Shown here: one piece after another, positions 47,042 through 57,931 of the stretch
How the letters are laid out: each line of letters begins with the position of its first letter
How positions within the stretch are numbered: the stretch's first letter is position 1
Program-made: the position numbers and the translations under genes
Notes under the pieces: model-generated
Databases searched by the model: none
What the model saw: only the letters and a program-made list of their open reading frames with translations
What the model was told of the DNA's origin: nothing
Assembly: GCA_038380435.1 (NCBI GenBank)
Contig: JAWZYU010000025.1
Coordinates: forward strand, 26,512,707 to 26,576,706
DNA length: 64,000 bases
Direction: 5' to 3'
From: Ryuthela nishihirai
Lineage: Eukaryota; Arthropoda; Arachnida; Araneae; Heptathelidae

Positions 47042-47752
47042 CCACTCTCAAAAGGTCAGAGTCAGTACCAACTTTAGCATTGAAGTTGCCTAGAACAAGG
47101 GTAATATCTCCTTTCATAACAGAATTCAAAATATCCTGAAGTTGTCCATAAAACTTATCTTTCTCATCCTCATTGGTATCCATAATGGAGGCATAACGAC
47201 AGATAACATTCACATCTTTAATGCTTGTTTTAAATTAAGCTATAAGAAACCTTTCATTAATGCACTCATATTCTAGAAAAGCCTCACTAGATCAAAGCTT
47301 TCCATTTTCCCTCCCTGAAAAGAGAATAAGATTATTTTTAAGTATCTGACCTTTATCCATTTAGTCTCTTGCAAGCTGAGAATATTTAGCCTATAATGGT
47401 GGAATTCTTGTGTGAGGACATCAAGAGAATATTCTCTGTGTAGAGTCCTCACATTTGAAGAACCTGTGGAGTGAAAATAGTTAGTGGGATGTTTAAAGAA
47501 ACTATGTTTATTTAGAAAGGAAATGCGGACAATATCAAACAGCCCCCTAATTGCATTCATTGGGCAAAGACCTGTTCCAAGACACTTTTAACAAGCAAAG
47601 ACCTGTTCAACTACTTAAAGGGTAAAGCCATCTAACCTGGAAGATTTCCTGCAATATAGGTTTCCGTGTTGTTCATATGATGGCCTCTTATGAGGATTAT
47701 CTGCCAGCTGGCAAATGCATCATGTGAATCTGTTCACTACAGAGGCCATTAA

Positions 47753-49829
47753 CCCTTTAACAACCGAGAAATCTCAGAAAAGTGTAGATGGTAGCAGAGA
47801 TGCCAACTACTCCAGTGTTTTTGGATTTTCTCTGAATTTTGGCTTAAAGTCCAAAAAACAGAATTGATCATTAAAAATCCAAATTTTGGGTTTTTCAGTT
47901 TTTCTCTTCTTTTTAGAAAAATCTCTTCCCAAAATTTACAAAATTTTCTATTTACAAAGGGAAATAGTAATAAAATGAAAACAGTTCTTCCCTATTAACT
48001 CTTTACACAAAAGGTGTTCCTAATCTGTTCTTGAATGTGGGCTCACCTACATACTAATTCCCTGCAACTTCAACTGACCATTTCCAGACAAAATATTAGG
48101 GAAAGGTCACATCTAAATTCTTTTACCATGCTAAGGGCCACAAATTTGTATTTAAATAGGTGTATACAACTTGAACCTATCCTACACTCACCTCTCTGGA
48201 CAACTAATCCCAAATCAGATTACTTAGCTCTCCCATGCCTTGAAGCTTCAGGGTAAGGGAGATCACACTCACAGTTTAGATCTGTGAATCATGATTGCCA
48301 TGGCTGAATTTTACATACATTTTCTAAATTATTTCATTATTTAAATTTCTAAAATTTTTAGTCTTGCAAATAATATAATAATATGTATGCTTCGATATTT
48401 TGGCGTTCAACAAATTCAGGACTAAGGAAGTAATGCTGCCAAAAAATTATCTTGCTTTGAAAACAATATAAATAAGAAATAATAACAGACAAAGAGCTTT
48501 GAAAAATGAAAAATATTTTAAAACATAAAGTTTAGTTAATAATGCATTGAAATTGAGAATGTATCACTTTTAGCTGAAGTTACCTTCATCATCCTCATCC
48601 TCAATCTTAAACAGCCTTGGGCTACAGAGGTCCAACCAGACCATGCAATTTAGTTCTCCAAGCAAGTCTGCCCTGAGCTACATTGTCTGCCCAGCACATC
48701 CTAGGTCTCCCCCTCTTTTTGAGGCCTTTAGGCACACTGTTCATAACCCTATTCGCCAATCTATAATCATTCATATGGGCAACATGGCCAAACCAACGGA
48801 GTCTCTCTGCACAATATGCTGCTTAAAGGAGGTTGCCGACTCCTTTGCCTAACCTCATCATTAGTTACAAAGTTGAACCACCTAATGCCCAAGATACTGC
48901 GTAAGCATCTAGTTTCCTGTTATCTTGTTTACAAAGTGTCCAAGTTTCACTACCATAACTAACCCTAGAAAGAACCAAACTATTTTACAGTATAATATAT
49001 ATATTTACCTTATAATGTTGCAAAAAAGTTAAATTTCAGGTCAGAATCAGTAAATATTTGATTTAAAAATTTCATTTCTTATTGGTAGTCATGAAATTAC
49101 TTTCAGTTTAGTAAAAACTATCGCTAAAATCATGCATTTCAGAAATCAAATTTTTCAACATAATCAAAATTAATGTCATTTGAGACAGCCATGATTTAAG
49201 GACAATTTCTGACATATAATATAATCTAGTTTTGTTTTCATTAATTTCAAAACAATTATTGTTAATTTCAATCACATTATATATATTTTTGAGAAACAAT
49301 AAAAAATAATGCTAGGAGCAGCAAAGTAAAAGCACAAAAAAATTTTAAATTGAAAATCTACTAAAATATTTACCAAAAGAGATTATGTAATTGCTTGATA
49401 TGTATGTAGAACTTCTGGTAGTAATAAAAATTGGTATCTTGCAAAAAAAAAATTAGAAAGCATTACAGCTTTGCTAAACTCAAAAAGTAAATTGAATTTG
49501 TAGAAATCAAATCAATCAATAATCCATGTTTGGTACAACAGAGGAAAGGCATAAACTAATACATCACTTCATGTTACTTTTAGTGGCTTTTATTTAAGGA
49601 GCCATGAGTGCGATGCTGCACAAGTGCAAGTGGATTATTTTTCAACTTTTATCAGTTTTTTCAAGCTAAAAAAACATGGAAATTTCGTTTTGGATATTTG
49701 ATTAAAAACAACGACAAAAATTGATTTCCATTCAAAAAAAATTTACAACCTTATGCTATGGAAATTTTTTATATTTAGATCACTAGAATTGGGGGGAAAA
49801 GTCAATTAGGTCCCCCCAAACACAAAGGG
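47753..49829. mobile_element. TTAA-flanked piggyBac-like element (left border tentative)
   Basis: Left: TTAA then CCCTTTAACAACCGAG (47749 on). Right: CCAAACACAAAGGG then TTAA (49830-49833). Right-half sequence matches the element at 23374-24600 (TTATGCTATGG, TCACTAGAATT, GGGTTAAT; also TTAGAAAGCATTA). A LINE 3' fragment (48585-48985) is nested inside. A second candidate right end (TTAAAGGGTTAA) lies near 52621-52636 and would enclose the neighbouring decayed gene. Confidence 0.55.
48585..48985 (-). mobile_element. LINE 3' fragment (same family), nested in TTAA element
   Basis: The minus strand matches the C-terminal 400 bp of the LINE at 32.8-36.5 kb: the complement reads LVLSRVSYGSETWTLCKQDN, ILGIRWFNFVTNDEVRQR, CWFGHVAHMN-like, then GCATGGTCTGGTTGGACC and a GAGGATGAGGATGATG tail. 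5'-truncated, as expected of incomplete reverse transcription. Confidence 0.88.
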
Positions 49830-51290
49830 TTAATAACATTGAAGAACAAATTTTGACCTTTGGTGTGTTTCAGAAGTGCAAACACCTGTTTCTTATGTAA
49901 ATTGAGGTGCTGAACATGAAAAATGACAACAAAAATGTTTGATTGGATACGGTTTTCGAGATACAGTCACTTACCTGTATTGCATTATTTGCTGAACATT
50001 GCATATCAGTCTGCAGCAGCTCTTTGCCTGCCACTTATATACCAAATCTTGATAATCTCACATCACATTCCAGCAGTAATCTGCTAACATTGATGGGCTC
50101 CAGCTTCCTCGATATCTATTTTCCATTGTAGCAATTTCCTGATGAAAATGTTCCACATGCTCATCTCACGCACAGCACCACAGTTTTCCGGAAGGAAATG
50201 CAAATGAGAACTTAAGAAATGTACTTTCACAGACATACTACATCCCAGTTTATGATATGAGGACAGAAGTTCTTCCACTAGGTCCTTGTAATTTTCTGCT
50301 TTTTTATTAACCAAGAAGCCTGTCACCACCAGTTGGAAGGCATGCCATGCTTTCCATTCATCACCAGTGATAATACGATATCAGAAGAAAACTACCTCAT
50401 CTTGTAGCAGTGAGCGAATATCTGGACCAGTAAAAAACATCCTATTTTATCTTTGCATCACTAAGTCTTGTAAATTTCTGTCAAAGGTACAGAAAGGCAG
50501 TTTGCATCTGATCCATAACCTTGACAAAATTCTTCATTAGTCCCAATTTTATGTGTAAAGTGGGAATAAAATCTTGTGGATTATACCAGCAGATGATGCT
50601 GTACATATTCTTCTTCCATGGCTCCAGTGATTGTTGAGAAGGCCAAATCCTCTTCACGTAATGAGATACTTTGCCTCTGCTATTCCATTCACAAAGGAAG
50701 CAACAGAATTTTGTATATCTGAGCTGTAGTCCAAGCAAAAGAGCAATGACTTTTAAATCCGCACAAATATGCCACTTGTATTTGCCATAATTTATGTATT
50801 GAAGTAATTGTTCATATTGTCATAAGTTTCCTTCATATTAACAGTATGGCCTACTGGAACAGAAGGCAACATGTTCCCATTGTGTAGAAGAATGACTTTC
50901 ATACTTAATTTTGAAGAATCTATAATTTAACCTCCAGTCTTCTGGAGTATGTGTCATGTGGAGAGATGTTAATATACCACCAACATCTTTGCAAGCAACC
51001 AGGCTACCTACCATGGTAAAGAATAATACCAGATCCTAACAAGATCATTCAGCTCGTTCTGCGTGATCTTGTGTAGTGAATCTGATGTTATGGGTGTGAA
51101 GTCAGAATCTACAGATGCTATTTCCTGTGTTCCTGTTTCTTCCTTCTCTTTCCTCTGAGTCCACATCATAATGTTCTGGTGGCTCTGGGACAGGCAGATT
51201 ATCTTTATGTGGCACTGGGCAGATGGCAGACAGTATGTTGGGGTAGTTTATTGTCTGCTTTTTCTTTCTGATAATATCACTTCTCAACAG

Positions 51291-51490
51291 AATAATAATA
51301 ATAAATACCCCCTCAAGCAGTTGCTTGCCACAGAGGTCTAACAGGAGCCTGTCAGTTTATATGCCATAGTAGAAGGTCTGAGAGTATGGCAGGACCTCAG
51401 CAGAAAAACAACACGAACATCCATGCCTTACCCGGGGCTCAAACCCAGGTCCCATAGATCAGCAGCCAAGCACACTAACCACTCAGCTCG
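51291..51490 (-). repeat. SINE-A copy in the decayed gene
   Basis: Near-complete on the minus strand, from CTGAGTGGTTAGTGTGCTTG (A box) through GGGTTTGAGCCCCGGGTAAG (B-box) and body to GAGGGGGTATTTATTATTAT. The first bases of the head (GGCC..ATGGCCG) are replaced by sequence shared with the direct repeat that follows. Confidence 0.88.
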
Positions 51491-51660
51491 CCACTTCATA
51501 CAGTGCACAAAAGATTCAAATCAGTATGCACTTATATGGGCACAGCCCCCTGTATTTTCAAAACAAGAGCCAATCACCAATTTTTAATGTCATAGTCATG
51601 TTTAGCATCTTGAAATTAGTTAAAAACAGCTATTCTTCCAAACCTTTTCAGTGTTCAATC
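51484..51660. repeat. 170 bp direct repeat, copy 1
   Basis: CAGCTCGCCACTTCATACAG through AAGAGCCAATCACCAATTTT and ATGTTTAGCATCTTG to TTTTCAGTGTT, ~95% identical to 52071-52245. The copies enclose the first coding fragment of the decayed gene. Confidence 0.9.
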
Positions 51661-52070
51661 AAAAGTAACAGTCATTCACATGGTTGGATGGTTCCCATCA
51701 TATCATAAGAAGGGAAAATGGCATTGACTGCTGCTTGCCATTTAGCCAGTTGCAAAGACATGTACAACTATTACACACTATATGTGAAGCTTAGCTGTTC
51801 TGCTGATCTCCAATCTTACACCTGAAGTAGAAGTGGTAGACCTTTTGGATTACAGGTGTTATTTCACACTTCTGTGATGCAAAAATAACTTCACAAAGGT
51901 AACAAAAATGGCCTGCATTGTTCACACAAGAATGAGGCATATCACTCGCATACAGCACCCACATACAATTGGGATTGGACAGTAACCGAGAAAGGGTAAC
52001 TCCCAAATGATGCAATAGTTCTTGGGTATTGCATTGCCTCGAGTGATGCAATAGCTCCCTGGTATTGTGT

Positions 52071-52245
52071 CAGCTCGCCACTTCATACAGTGCACGAAAG
52101 ACTCAAATCAGTATACACTTATATGGGCACAGCCCCCTTATTTTCAAAACAAGAGCCAATCACCAATTTTTAATGTCATAGTCATGTTTAGCATCTTGAT
52201 ATTAGTTAAAAACAGCTGTTTTTCCAAACCTTTTCAGTGTTGTAC
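52071..52245. repeat. 170 bp direct repeat, copy 2
   Basis: Same blocks and orientation as 51484-51660 with a handful of substitutions and a 2-3 bp indel. Confidence 0.9.
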
Positions 52246-53187
52246 AGTGTAATTGATCAAACTAGGTATTGTTTAAATTAACACTGAAGAACAGAAGGAA
52301 TATTACGAAATACCAATCAGTTAAATTATTTTGTAAAGTACCTTGACTGGCAATTGCTACTCTCAGTATCATCAGGAAATAGCAGTCCTGACCAAAATCT
52401 GTGGCTTTGTACTTTTTGATATTATTATTAATAATTATCAAGAATCAATATTTATTCATGCAAAATGTGAATTTATTAGTTTTTATAAGTGTGCTGATTT
52501 TCTCCAATTTTTTATTCTTCCAAATCGTAATTTTTGTTGTGCAAGGTGGCAGCTCTAGGGTAGTAAAGATAAAGAAATAGCACTATTTGAAAGTCTATTT
52601 CAAATTTCAGCCTATGTGGGCATTAAAGGGTTAAAATGTAACAGCCCCATGTTATATCAGTGAAATCAAATTCAAAGCTCTGTGGCTTCTTAAAATTAAA
52701 AGTTTAAATTCTTAGTTCATTCAAATAGATTTAATAATATATATGGTCTGATCCAAAAGATTTTAATTAACCTTTAAATTAACATTTTGACTGGTAACCT
52801 CTGTTAAATGTTCTGGCAGTTATTATTCACATATTGAATGAATATTGGTAAAAAAAATTGAGATTTAATTGAGAGCATATCTATTACTGAGCTCTGAAAC
52901 TGACTCTCCATTTGGCATGACATGAGACTGTTCCTACTTCAATATCCTTTGATATATATTAACATGTGTTCTTCTTCAAGCAAATGAGTAAATTATATTG
53001 ACATCTATAAAAGGTATACTGTATTAATTGCTCAGTATGCAGTTAATTTTGTTCCAAAAGCTAGTTTATTTAACTGACGTGCAGCTAAAGTAACATATTT
53101 AATGTTCTGAAATTTACAGTTTTGTATATATATATAATATGTGAATTATGTGGTTCAATTTAAAATGAATAAATATTTCTTCTCCAG

Positions 53188-53367
53188 GCTAAGGAGCTAC
53201 AAACATTACATAACCTTAGGAAATTGTTTGTTCAAGATCTTCAGAGCAGGGTGAAAAAATCAGCAATTGGGGATGACAGTGAAGATGGTGGTGGAAGCCT
53301 GGCACAGAAACAAAAGATTTCATTCCTAGAAAACAATCTTGACCAACTTACAAAAGTTCATAAACAG
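53188..53367 (+). CDS. Khc: Kinesin-1 heavy chain, stalk exon i (light-chain-binding region)
   Basis: Acceptor TTCTTCTCCAG, donor CAG|GTAAGA, 180 bp, phase 0 at both ends. Residues [60 protein letters not shown]. The first part completes the heptad repeats known to bind kinesin light chains; [20 protein letters not shown] resembles arthropod Khc in its acidic/Gly linker. The next expected exon (LVRDNADLRCELPKLEKRL-type) was not found in the remaining 10.6 kb, so the tail with the IAK autoinhibitory motif lies beyond the window. Confidence 0.95.
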
Positions 53368-54281
53368 GTAAGATCATCTCTATTCCAAGATAATCATAAT
53401 ATTATCTGGATTTGTGACAAGGTTTCATTTGTAATTAATCAGTGATAAGAATAAAAAAAACTTTTTCGGGTTGTTAATTTTGACACTAGTAATGTTTTTT
53501 ACCTTGGAAAAAAAACTTATGGATTTTTGTATTTTCAATGCTGAAAATATAAATTATATATTATTATTATTAAAAATATTAAATTTAAAAATTAGTAATT
53601 AACAATATAATATTGAATGGTCAAAAAATTATAAATTACAGTAGCAGCTAAATGATTTTACAAGTTTGAAACAAAATCTCTATGGCAGACTGAAAATTGT
53701 CCTTCCTCAACATTCTCATTTGATGCTTCATTAATTGTTCCTTCACTATGTTTGTATCCACAAATAACTTCCAGCCTAACAAATGATTGGTTCCAGCAAA
53801 GCCTAAAAGTGTACATATGATCCATTTTATATATCACAATATATTCTATGATAATACATGTCTGAAACTTGTAAAAAAAATTATATTTTATGCTGCCTAG
53901 AATGGCAGATCTATACCCATTTCAAAGCAGTAACTGTCTGATTGTTAGCAGACTCTCCATCCATTTGAGAGTGTGGTTCAAATACATATTTTTAATTTAA
54001 AATGTGTTCTTTAAATAGGTGATTCATCAACAGTTGCCAGACATAACTTTTTGAATAAGGGGAAGTAATTATCAAAGCATTGTTCAAATTAAATCAGAAT
54101 GCCATTCCACTATTTATGTTACATACTCCAATAATGTGTTTCTGAATAATTAAACCAGAACACTGTTTCAGTACTTGTTCTTGTTTTCAAATCATTAAAC
54201 TGAAACTCTGTGCCAGTATTTATTATTTTTAAATCATTGAATTGGAACATTTTTCTAGTACTTGACTTTTCCAGATAATTG

Positions 54282-54652
54282 GATGGGGTGGAAAGTGGCT
54301 CAGTTGGTATCATGCCATGCTCATAATTTGCAGTTTGCGTGTTCTAGTCCCAACTGGACCAGCTCGAGATTTATCTCCACTAAACTCCTATCCCTCAGTC
54401 AGAAAGGAGACACTCATAGACTTGTAAAGGCCACTGTTTGTCAGATGGGATGTAAAGTTTAACCTTTGACCTCTAAGGCCCTGTTTGTACAGGAGAGTAT
54501 TTGCATATCCTGTGCATGTTATAGAAAACACATCTCGTAATAGATGTAAAATGGATCCCCATCTTTGATCCCTTGAGGTTTTTGTGAACTGGCCATTTAC
54601 CCCATTGTGTGCAAAAAATAGTGCTTCTCAGAGGTAAATCAATCCAACCTGA
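54282..54652 (+). repeat. SINE-B copy, diverged full length
   Basis: Head AAGTGGCTCAGTTGGTATCA, B-box-like GTTCTAGTCCCAAC, GAGATTTATCTCCAC, GGAGACACTCATAGACTTG and the end CTTCTCAGAGGTAAATCAATCC. Short duplication ATAATTG at 54275-54281 and 54653-54659. Confidence 0.8.
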
Positions 54653-54807
54653 ATAATTGAAAAACTGTTTTTTCCGAATCACTGAGTGCAAGTAGTTTAT
54701 AATTTTTAACAAATATTTTTCTGTAAAATATGGTATCTAAATATATATATAAATGATTGTGAGTGACCACACTAATTCTAACTATGATGCAAAAATGGTA
54801 GAGCTCT

Positions 54808-55243
54808 GAAAATTTTCACCTAAGGATAATTCAGATCATAGATCTCAGAAAAAAATCGAAATTTAGCATCTGACATGTCCTTTGAGATTACATAGAGGTC
54901 AAACTTTGATATGTGAATGCTAGAAAAATGAAAATTGGTATTTGGGTGTGTTTCAGGTTGTAGATGTTGGAAACATACTAAATTTTAGATCCAGATGGTT
55001 CTTCAAACTCAAATTTAGATCTTCCAGTGCTGGAAAGCTAAAAATTTGATGCCTGTGGGTATTTCAGGTCATTGATTTCAGAAACATTGTGAAATTTGGA
55101 ATTTGTGGGTCATTCGAGATCAACTTTCAATATACTAGTGCTAGAGAGCTGAAAATAAGTTCATAAGTTCATAGATCTTAGAAAGTTAAGAAATTTGAGA
55201 TCTGAATTCGCATGCAAGATCAGATAGGGGTCATAGTCACAAC
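54808..55243 (+). repeat. Tandem repeat, four diverged units of ~111 bp
   Basis: Units begin at 54808, 54930, 55040 and 55151 with (G)AAAAT(A/T)TG and carry the same ordered landmarks: TTCAGGTCATAGATCTCAGAAA, AAATTTGAGATCTG, GAGATCA..TAGAGGTCA, CTTTGATAT and CCAGTGCTAGAAAGCTG. Unit lengths are about 122, 110, 111 and ~93 bp. Old satellite-like array; no coding. Confidence 0.8.
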
Positions 55244-55297
55244 CTAGAAATCAAGATGCATTGGAGACACCAATTGATTTCTAGTATATTGATTATA

Positions 55298-56539
55298 AGC
55301 TCACTGGACAAAAATTAGTCACCTCCTGCAGTAAGAGGGTTACATCCGTTCGATAGCAACAGAGTGCGCACCAGTAATAAACGCGTCCTACAAATAGTTG
55401 TGCCCTACACTATGGGGTTCATACAGTGACAAGAAGTGGCACACAACATGTGTGTTAGTCACTCCGTGGAACACGGGTCATGCCAAAGATGAGAATGAGT
55501 GACAAAAAGGTGTTATTGCATTTGACCGAGCCAAAGGGCATAGTGTACAAGAAGTTGCTGCCTTTGCAGGTGTGTCGAAACATACTGTCCAAAGGGTCTT
55601 CCAGCTGTGATGTACATCGCAGTCCACCGCTAATCGTTGCCAGAACTGCTGCAGAAAGACTGCTCACCAATAAGGACTGCCGCAGTATGTCACACACTGT
55701 TAAGGCAAACCACTTTGCAATGAGGCAGGAATTGCTCCAGTCAGTCAATGCAGACATACAACAAGTTGTTTCTGAACAAACACTCTGAAGGGAACTGCAT
55801 GCTATGGATATCTGGAGCAGAGTACCATGGAAGAGACCCATGTTAACAGCTTTGCACAAGGCTGCACAGCTACAGAGTGTGCCGTGCCACAAAGACTGGA
55901 CTGTGTACTTTTGGAAGGTGTGATCTAGTCGGATGAGTCACATGTTTGCTTGTACTCGAATGATGTGAGGCGATGAGTACATCGTAAGCCACATGAAGAC
56001 TTCCATGTGGACTGTGTGCAAAGATGTGTTCAAGCTTGAGGGGGCTCTGTGATGTTCTGGGGATGTTTCACGTATGAGGAAATGGGTCCTTTGGTTGCGG
56101 TGACGTCACACTTGAACCAGAAGGGCTATATGGAGCTAATGGACAACCACACGTTACCTTTTGTGCAGCATCTCCACAGTGAACACCAGAAGGATACTCC
56201 AGTCTTCCAAGATGCACAGGGCTCGAACTGTATTGGATTGGCATAACAAGCATTCTGAAGCCTTTGAACATCTTGACTGGCCTGCCAAATCCCCAGATTT
56301 GAATCCCATATAAAACTTGTGGGACTATTTGTGGCAATGAGTGAAGTGCCGATCCAGCCAATCTGGCTGAACTGCGCAATTTGCTGCTGGAAGAGTGGAT
56401 GAATGTTGATGTGCACTACATCCGCACACTGGTGGCATCCATGCCAGACAGGATTTCAGCTGTTCTTCGGTCACAAGGAGGCATTATGCACTATTAGGTG
56501 ACATTCAGCCAGGGGTGACTAATTTTTTGTCGGTGAGTT
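55298..56539 (+). mobile_element. Tc1/IS630-type transposon, decayed, DD36E-like family (copy 2)
   Basis: Same family as 6619-7856: left end AGCTCACTGGACAAAAATTAG, right end ACTAATTTTTTGTCGGTGAG, TA flanks, 1.24 kb. It retains the SDES catalytic motif (near 55935) that copy 1 lost, but FQDD-N is broken by a deletion (FQDAQGSN) and several stops occur. Combining evidence from both copies defines the family; neither is intact. The minus-strand ORFs here are shadows. Confidence 0.9.
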
Positions 56540-57547
56540 TATATTATAATTGATTTCTAGTAACACACTATATTACAAAAAGTAATAGGATACATCAATT
56601 CCATTTTTTGTGAATGAAATTCCCCATTCAAAGCTCCCTAACTTTGAAAATAATTTTCTTGCAGAAAAATGTCATTAGACATAAAATAAAGATCTGATTA
56701 ATATCTCTGTAAATGTTAATTTTCAAGAATATTTGTTTAATATATAAGGAGTTATCGAAGCTGGAATATTTAATAGTAGATGCTGCTATCATATTCCTAA
56801 ACATTTTTTCTCAAAATTAATGAAAACGAAAAATTGTTACACAAACTTCAAATATTGCATTTGCATTAGGAAACAATTTGTTATCATGACAATTGTTTTA
56901 ACTTTTGAGGTAAATTTTCATGACTAACAAAAGTTATGGTTAAAGTTACTTTTGAGTGAGATCTTCAATTTATCTTCAGTGGACTTTTTTTTTACATATA
57001 AAAAAAACTTTTTCCAAAGTTTGGGAGCTTCTAATGTGGCTTTCCATTCGCATAACATGGAAGTGTCTGGTTACTTTTTGTAATATAGTGTATATTGTAG
57101 TAGCAAGAAGGGGGATTGAGTTTTAATACACACCATCTATGGGGAAATTTACTTTTAAGATATCATTTGTTCATCAATTTTCATTAACTGAAATATTAAC
57201 AAAATCTTTTAAAACCCAACATTTCCAAGAATTTTGATTAATCTTGGCTATCCACTGATTATACACTGTGCAAGAATTATGTAGAATTCCTAAATTATGC
57301 CGTTTTCTTTGATAGTTTTAATCTAATTGTCAATGTGTTCTTTTCTTGAATAAAGGCACTATTATTATAGAAAATTATTATGTAAAGAATAATTCCTCCA
57401 TCCAATATTGAATTATATAACAGATATCTGTGGAAGATGCATAATTTTTCCTCACTGACATTGACACACAGAAAAAAATAGCCATGTTCTATTATTGCTA
57501 AGGGAAAGTACAAAAGGGTCTTTTGATGACTTTAGATTGGCAGATCA

Positions 57548-57931
57548 GGGCGGGTTGACTCAGTTGGTAGCGTGCCAGGTCGTAATCTGCATTTCCCAGG
57601 TTTGAGTCCCAGCTGGGTCAGCGTTGGGATTTATCTCCGCAAAACTCCCTGCCCTGCCTACAGTCAGTAGGGGACCCAATGGGCTTAGAAAGGCCACTGT
57701 CTGTTGGATCGGACATTAAGCTGTGGCCCCATGTGTGGGAGTGCCACACCCTGCGCATGTTAAAGAACACACTGGATGGCCTTGATGGGAGGCTACCATC
57801 TGTCTCCCAACAGCTGTTCCAGTGGGTCCCCTCTCCCAACCTTCTCTGAGCCTTCGTGGTTCTTGTGACCTGGCCATTTAGCCCTTTGTGTGCAAAAAAA
57901 GTGCTGCTCAGAGGTAAAACAACCCAACCCA
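57548..57931 (+). repeat. SINE-B copy, full length, 19 bp target duplication
   Basis: Head GGGTTGACTCAGTTGGTAGC, B-box GTTTGAGTCCCAGC, complete body, end AACAACCCAACCCA. The exact duplication ACTTTAGATTGGCAGATCA lies at 57529-57547 and 57932-57950, the longest in the window. Confidence 0.96.

Larger units (their letters stand above)
44246..47565 (-). mobile_element. APE-type LINE, same family as 32.8-36.5 kb, decayed (copy LINE-2)
   Basis: On the minus strand, from 47565 downwards: GLFDIVRISFLNKHSFFKHP, SNVRTLHREYSLDVLTQEFH, ILSLQETKWI (endonuclease), the KDITLVLGNFNAKVGTD-like block (complement of ~47060-47110), then RT pieces including FVDFKK-like IVDFKKSFDSVDHHNLLLMV (complement near 45020) and the DLDYVDDFALL region near 44770. 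The C-terminal quarter is missing at the left end. Three SINE-B copies interrupt it at 44349, 45263 and 46653. Many stops; inactive. Confidence 0.88.
49930..52050 (-). pseudogene. Decayed gene of an uncharacterised TE-associated protein family
   Basis: Read on the minus strand from 52050 downwards, fragments follow in colinear order: HFCYLCEVIFASQKCEITPV..YHFYFRCKIGDQ (51791-51950), WLNGK..MPF...MIWWEPSN HVNDCYF (near 51650-51760), NYPNILSAICPVPH (near 51210-51250), LGLQLRYTKFCCFLCEWNSR with PTLHIKLGLMKNFVKVMD (50481-50738), and GCSMSVKVHFLSSHLHFLPE with a MENRYRGSWSPSMLADYCW-like end (50084-50330). I recognise these as one long protein found repeatedly in arthropod and cnidarian genomes, of unknown function and TE-like distribution. 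Cys pairs (CYLC, CCFLC) suggest zinc binding. Frameshifts, stops and a SINE-A insertion make it non-functional. Confidence 0.65.
42175..53187 (+). other. Khc intron (11 kb) between stalk exons h and i
   Basis: Contents in order: perfect hairpin (42475-42524), Tc1/IS630 relic (42726-43600), dispersed repeat (43920-44245), minus-strand LINE with three nested SINE-B (44246-47565), TTAA element (47753-49829) with a LINE 3' fragment, and a decayed minus-strand gene of unknown family (49930-52050) with SINE-A and direct repeats. 43610-43915 and 52260-53187 are AT-rich with no recognisable feature. Confidence 0.85.
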
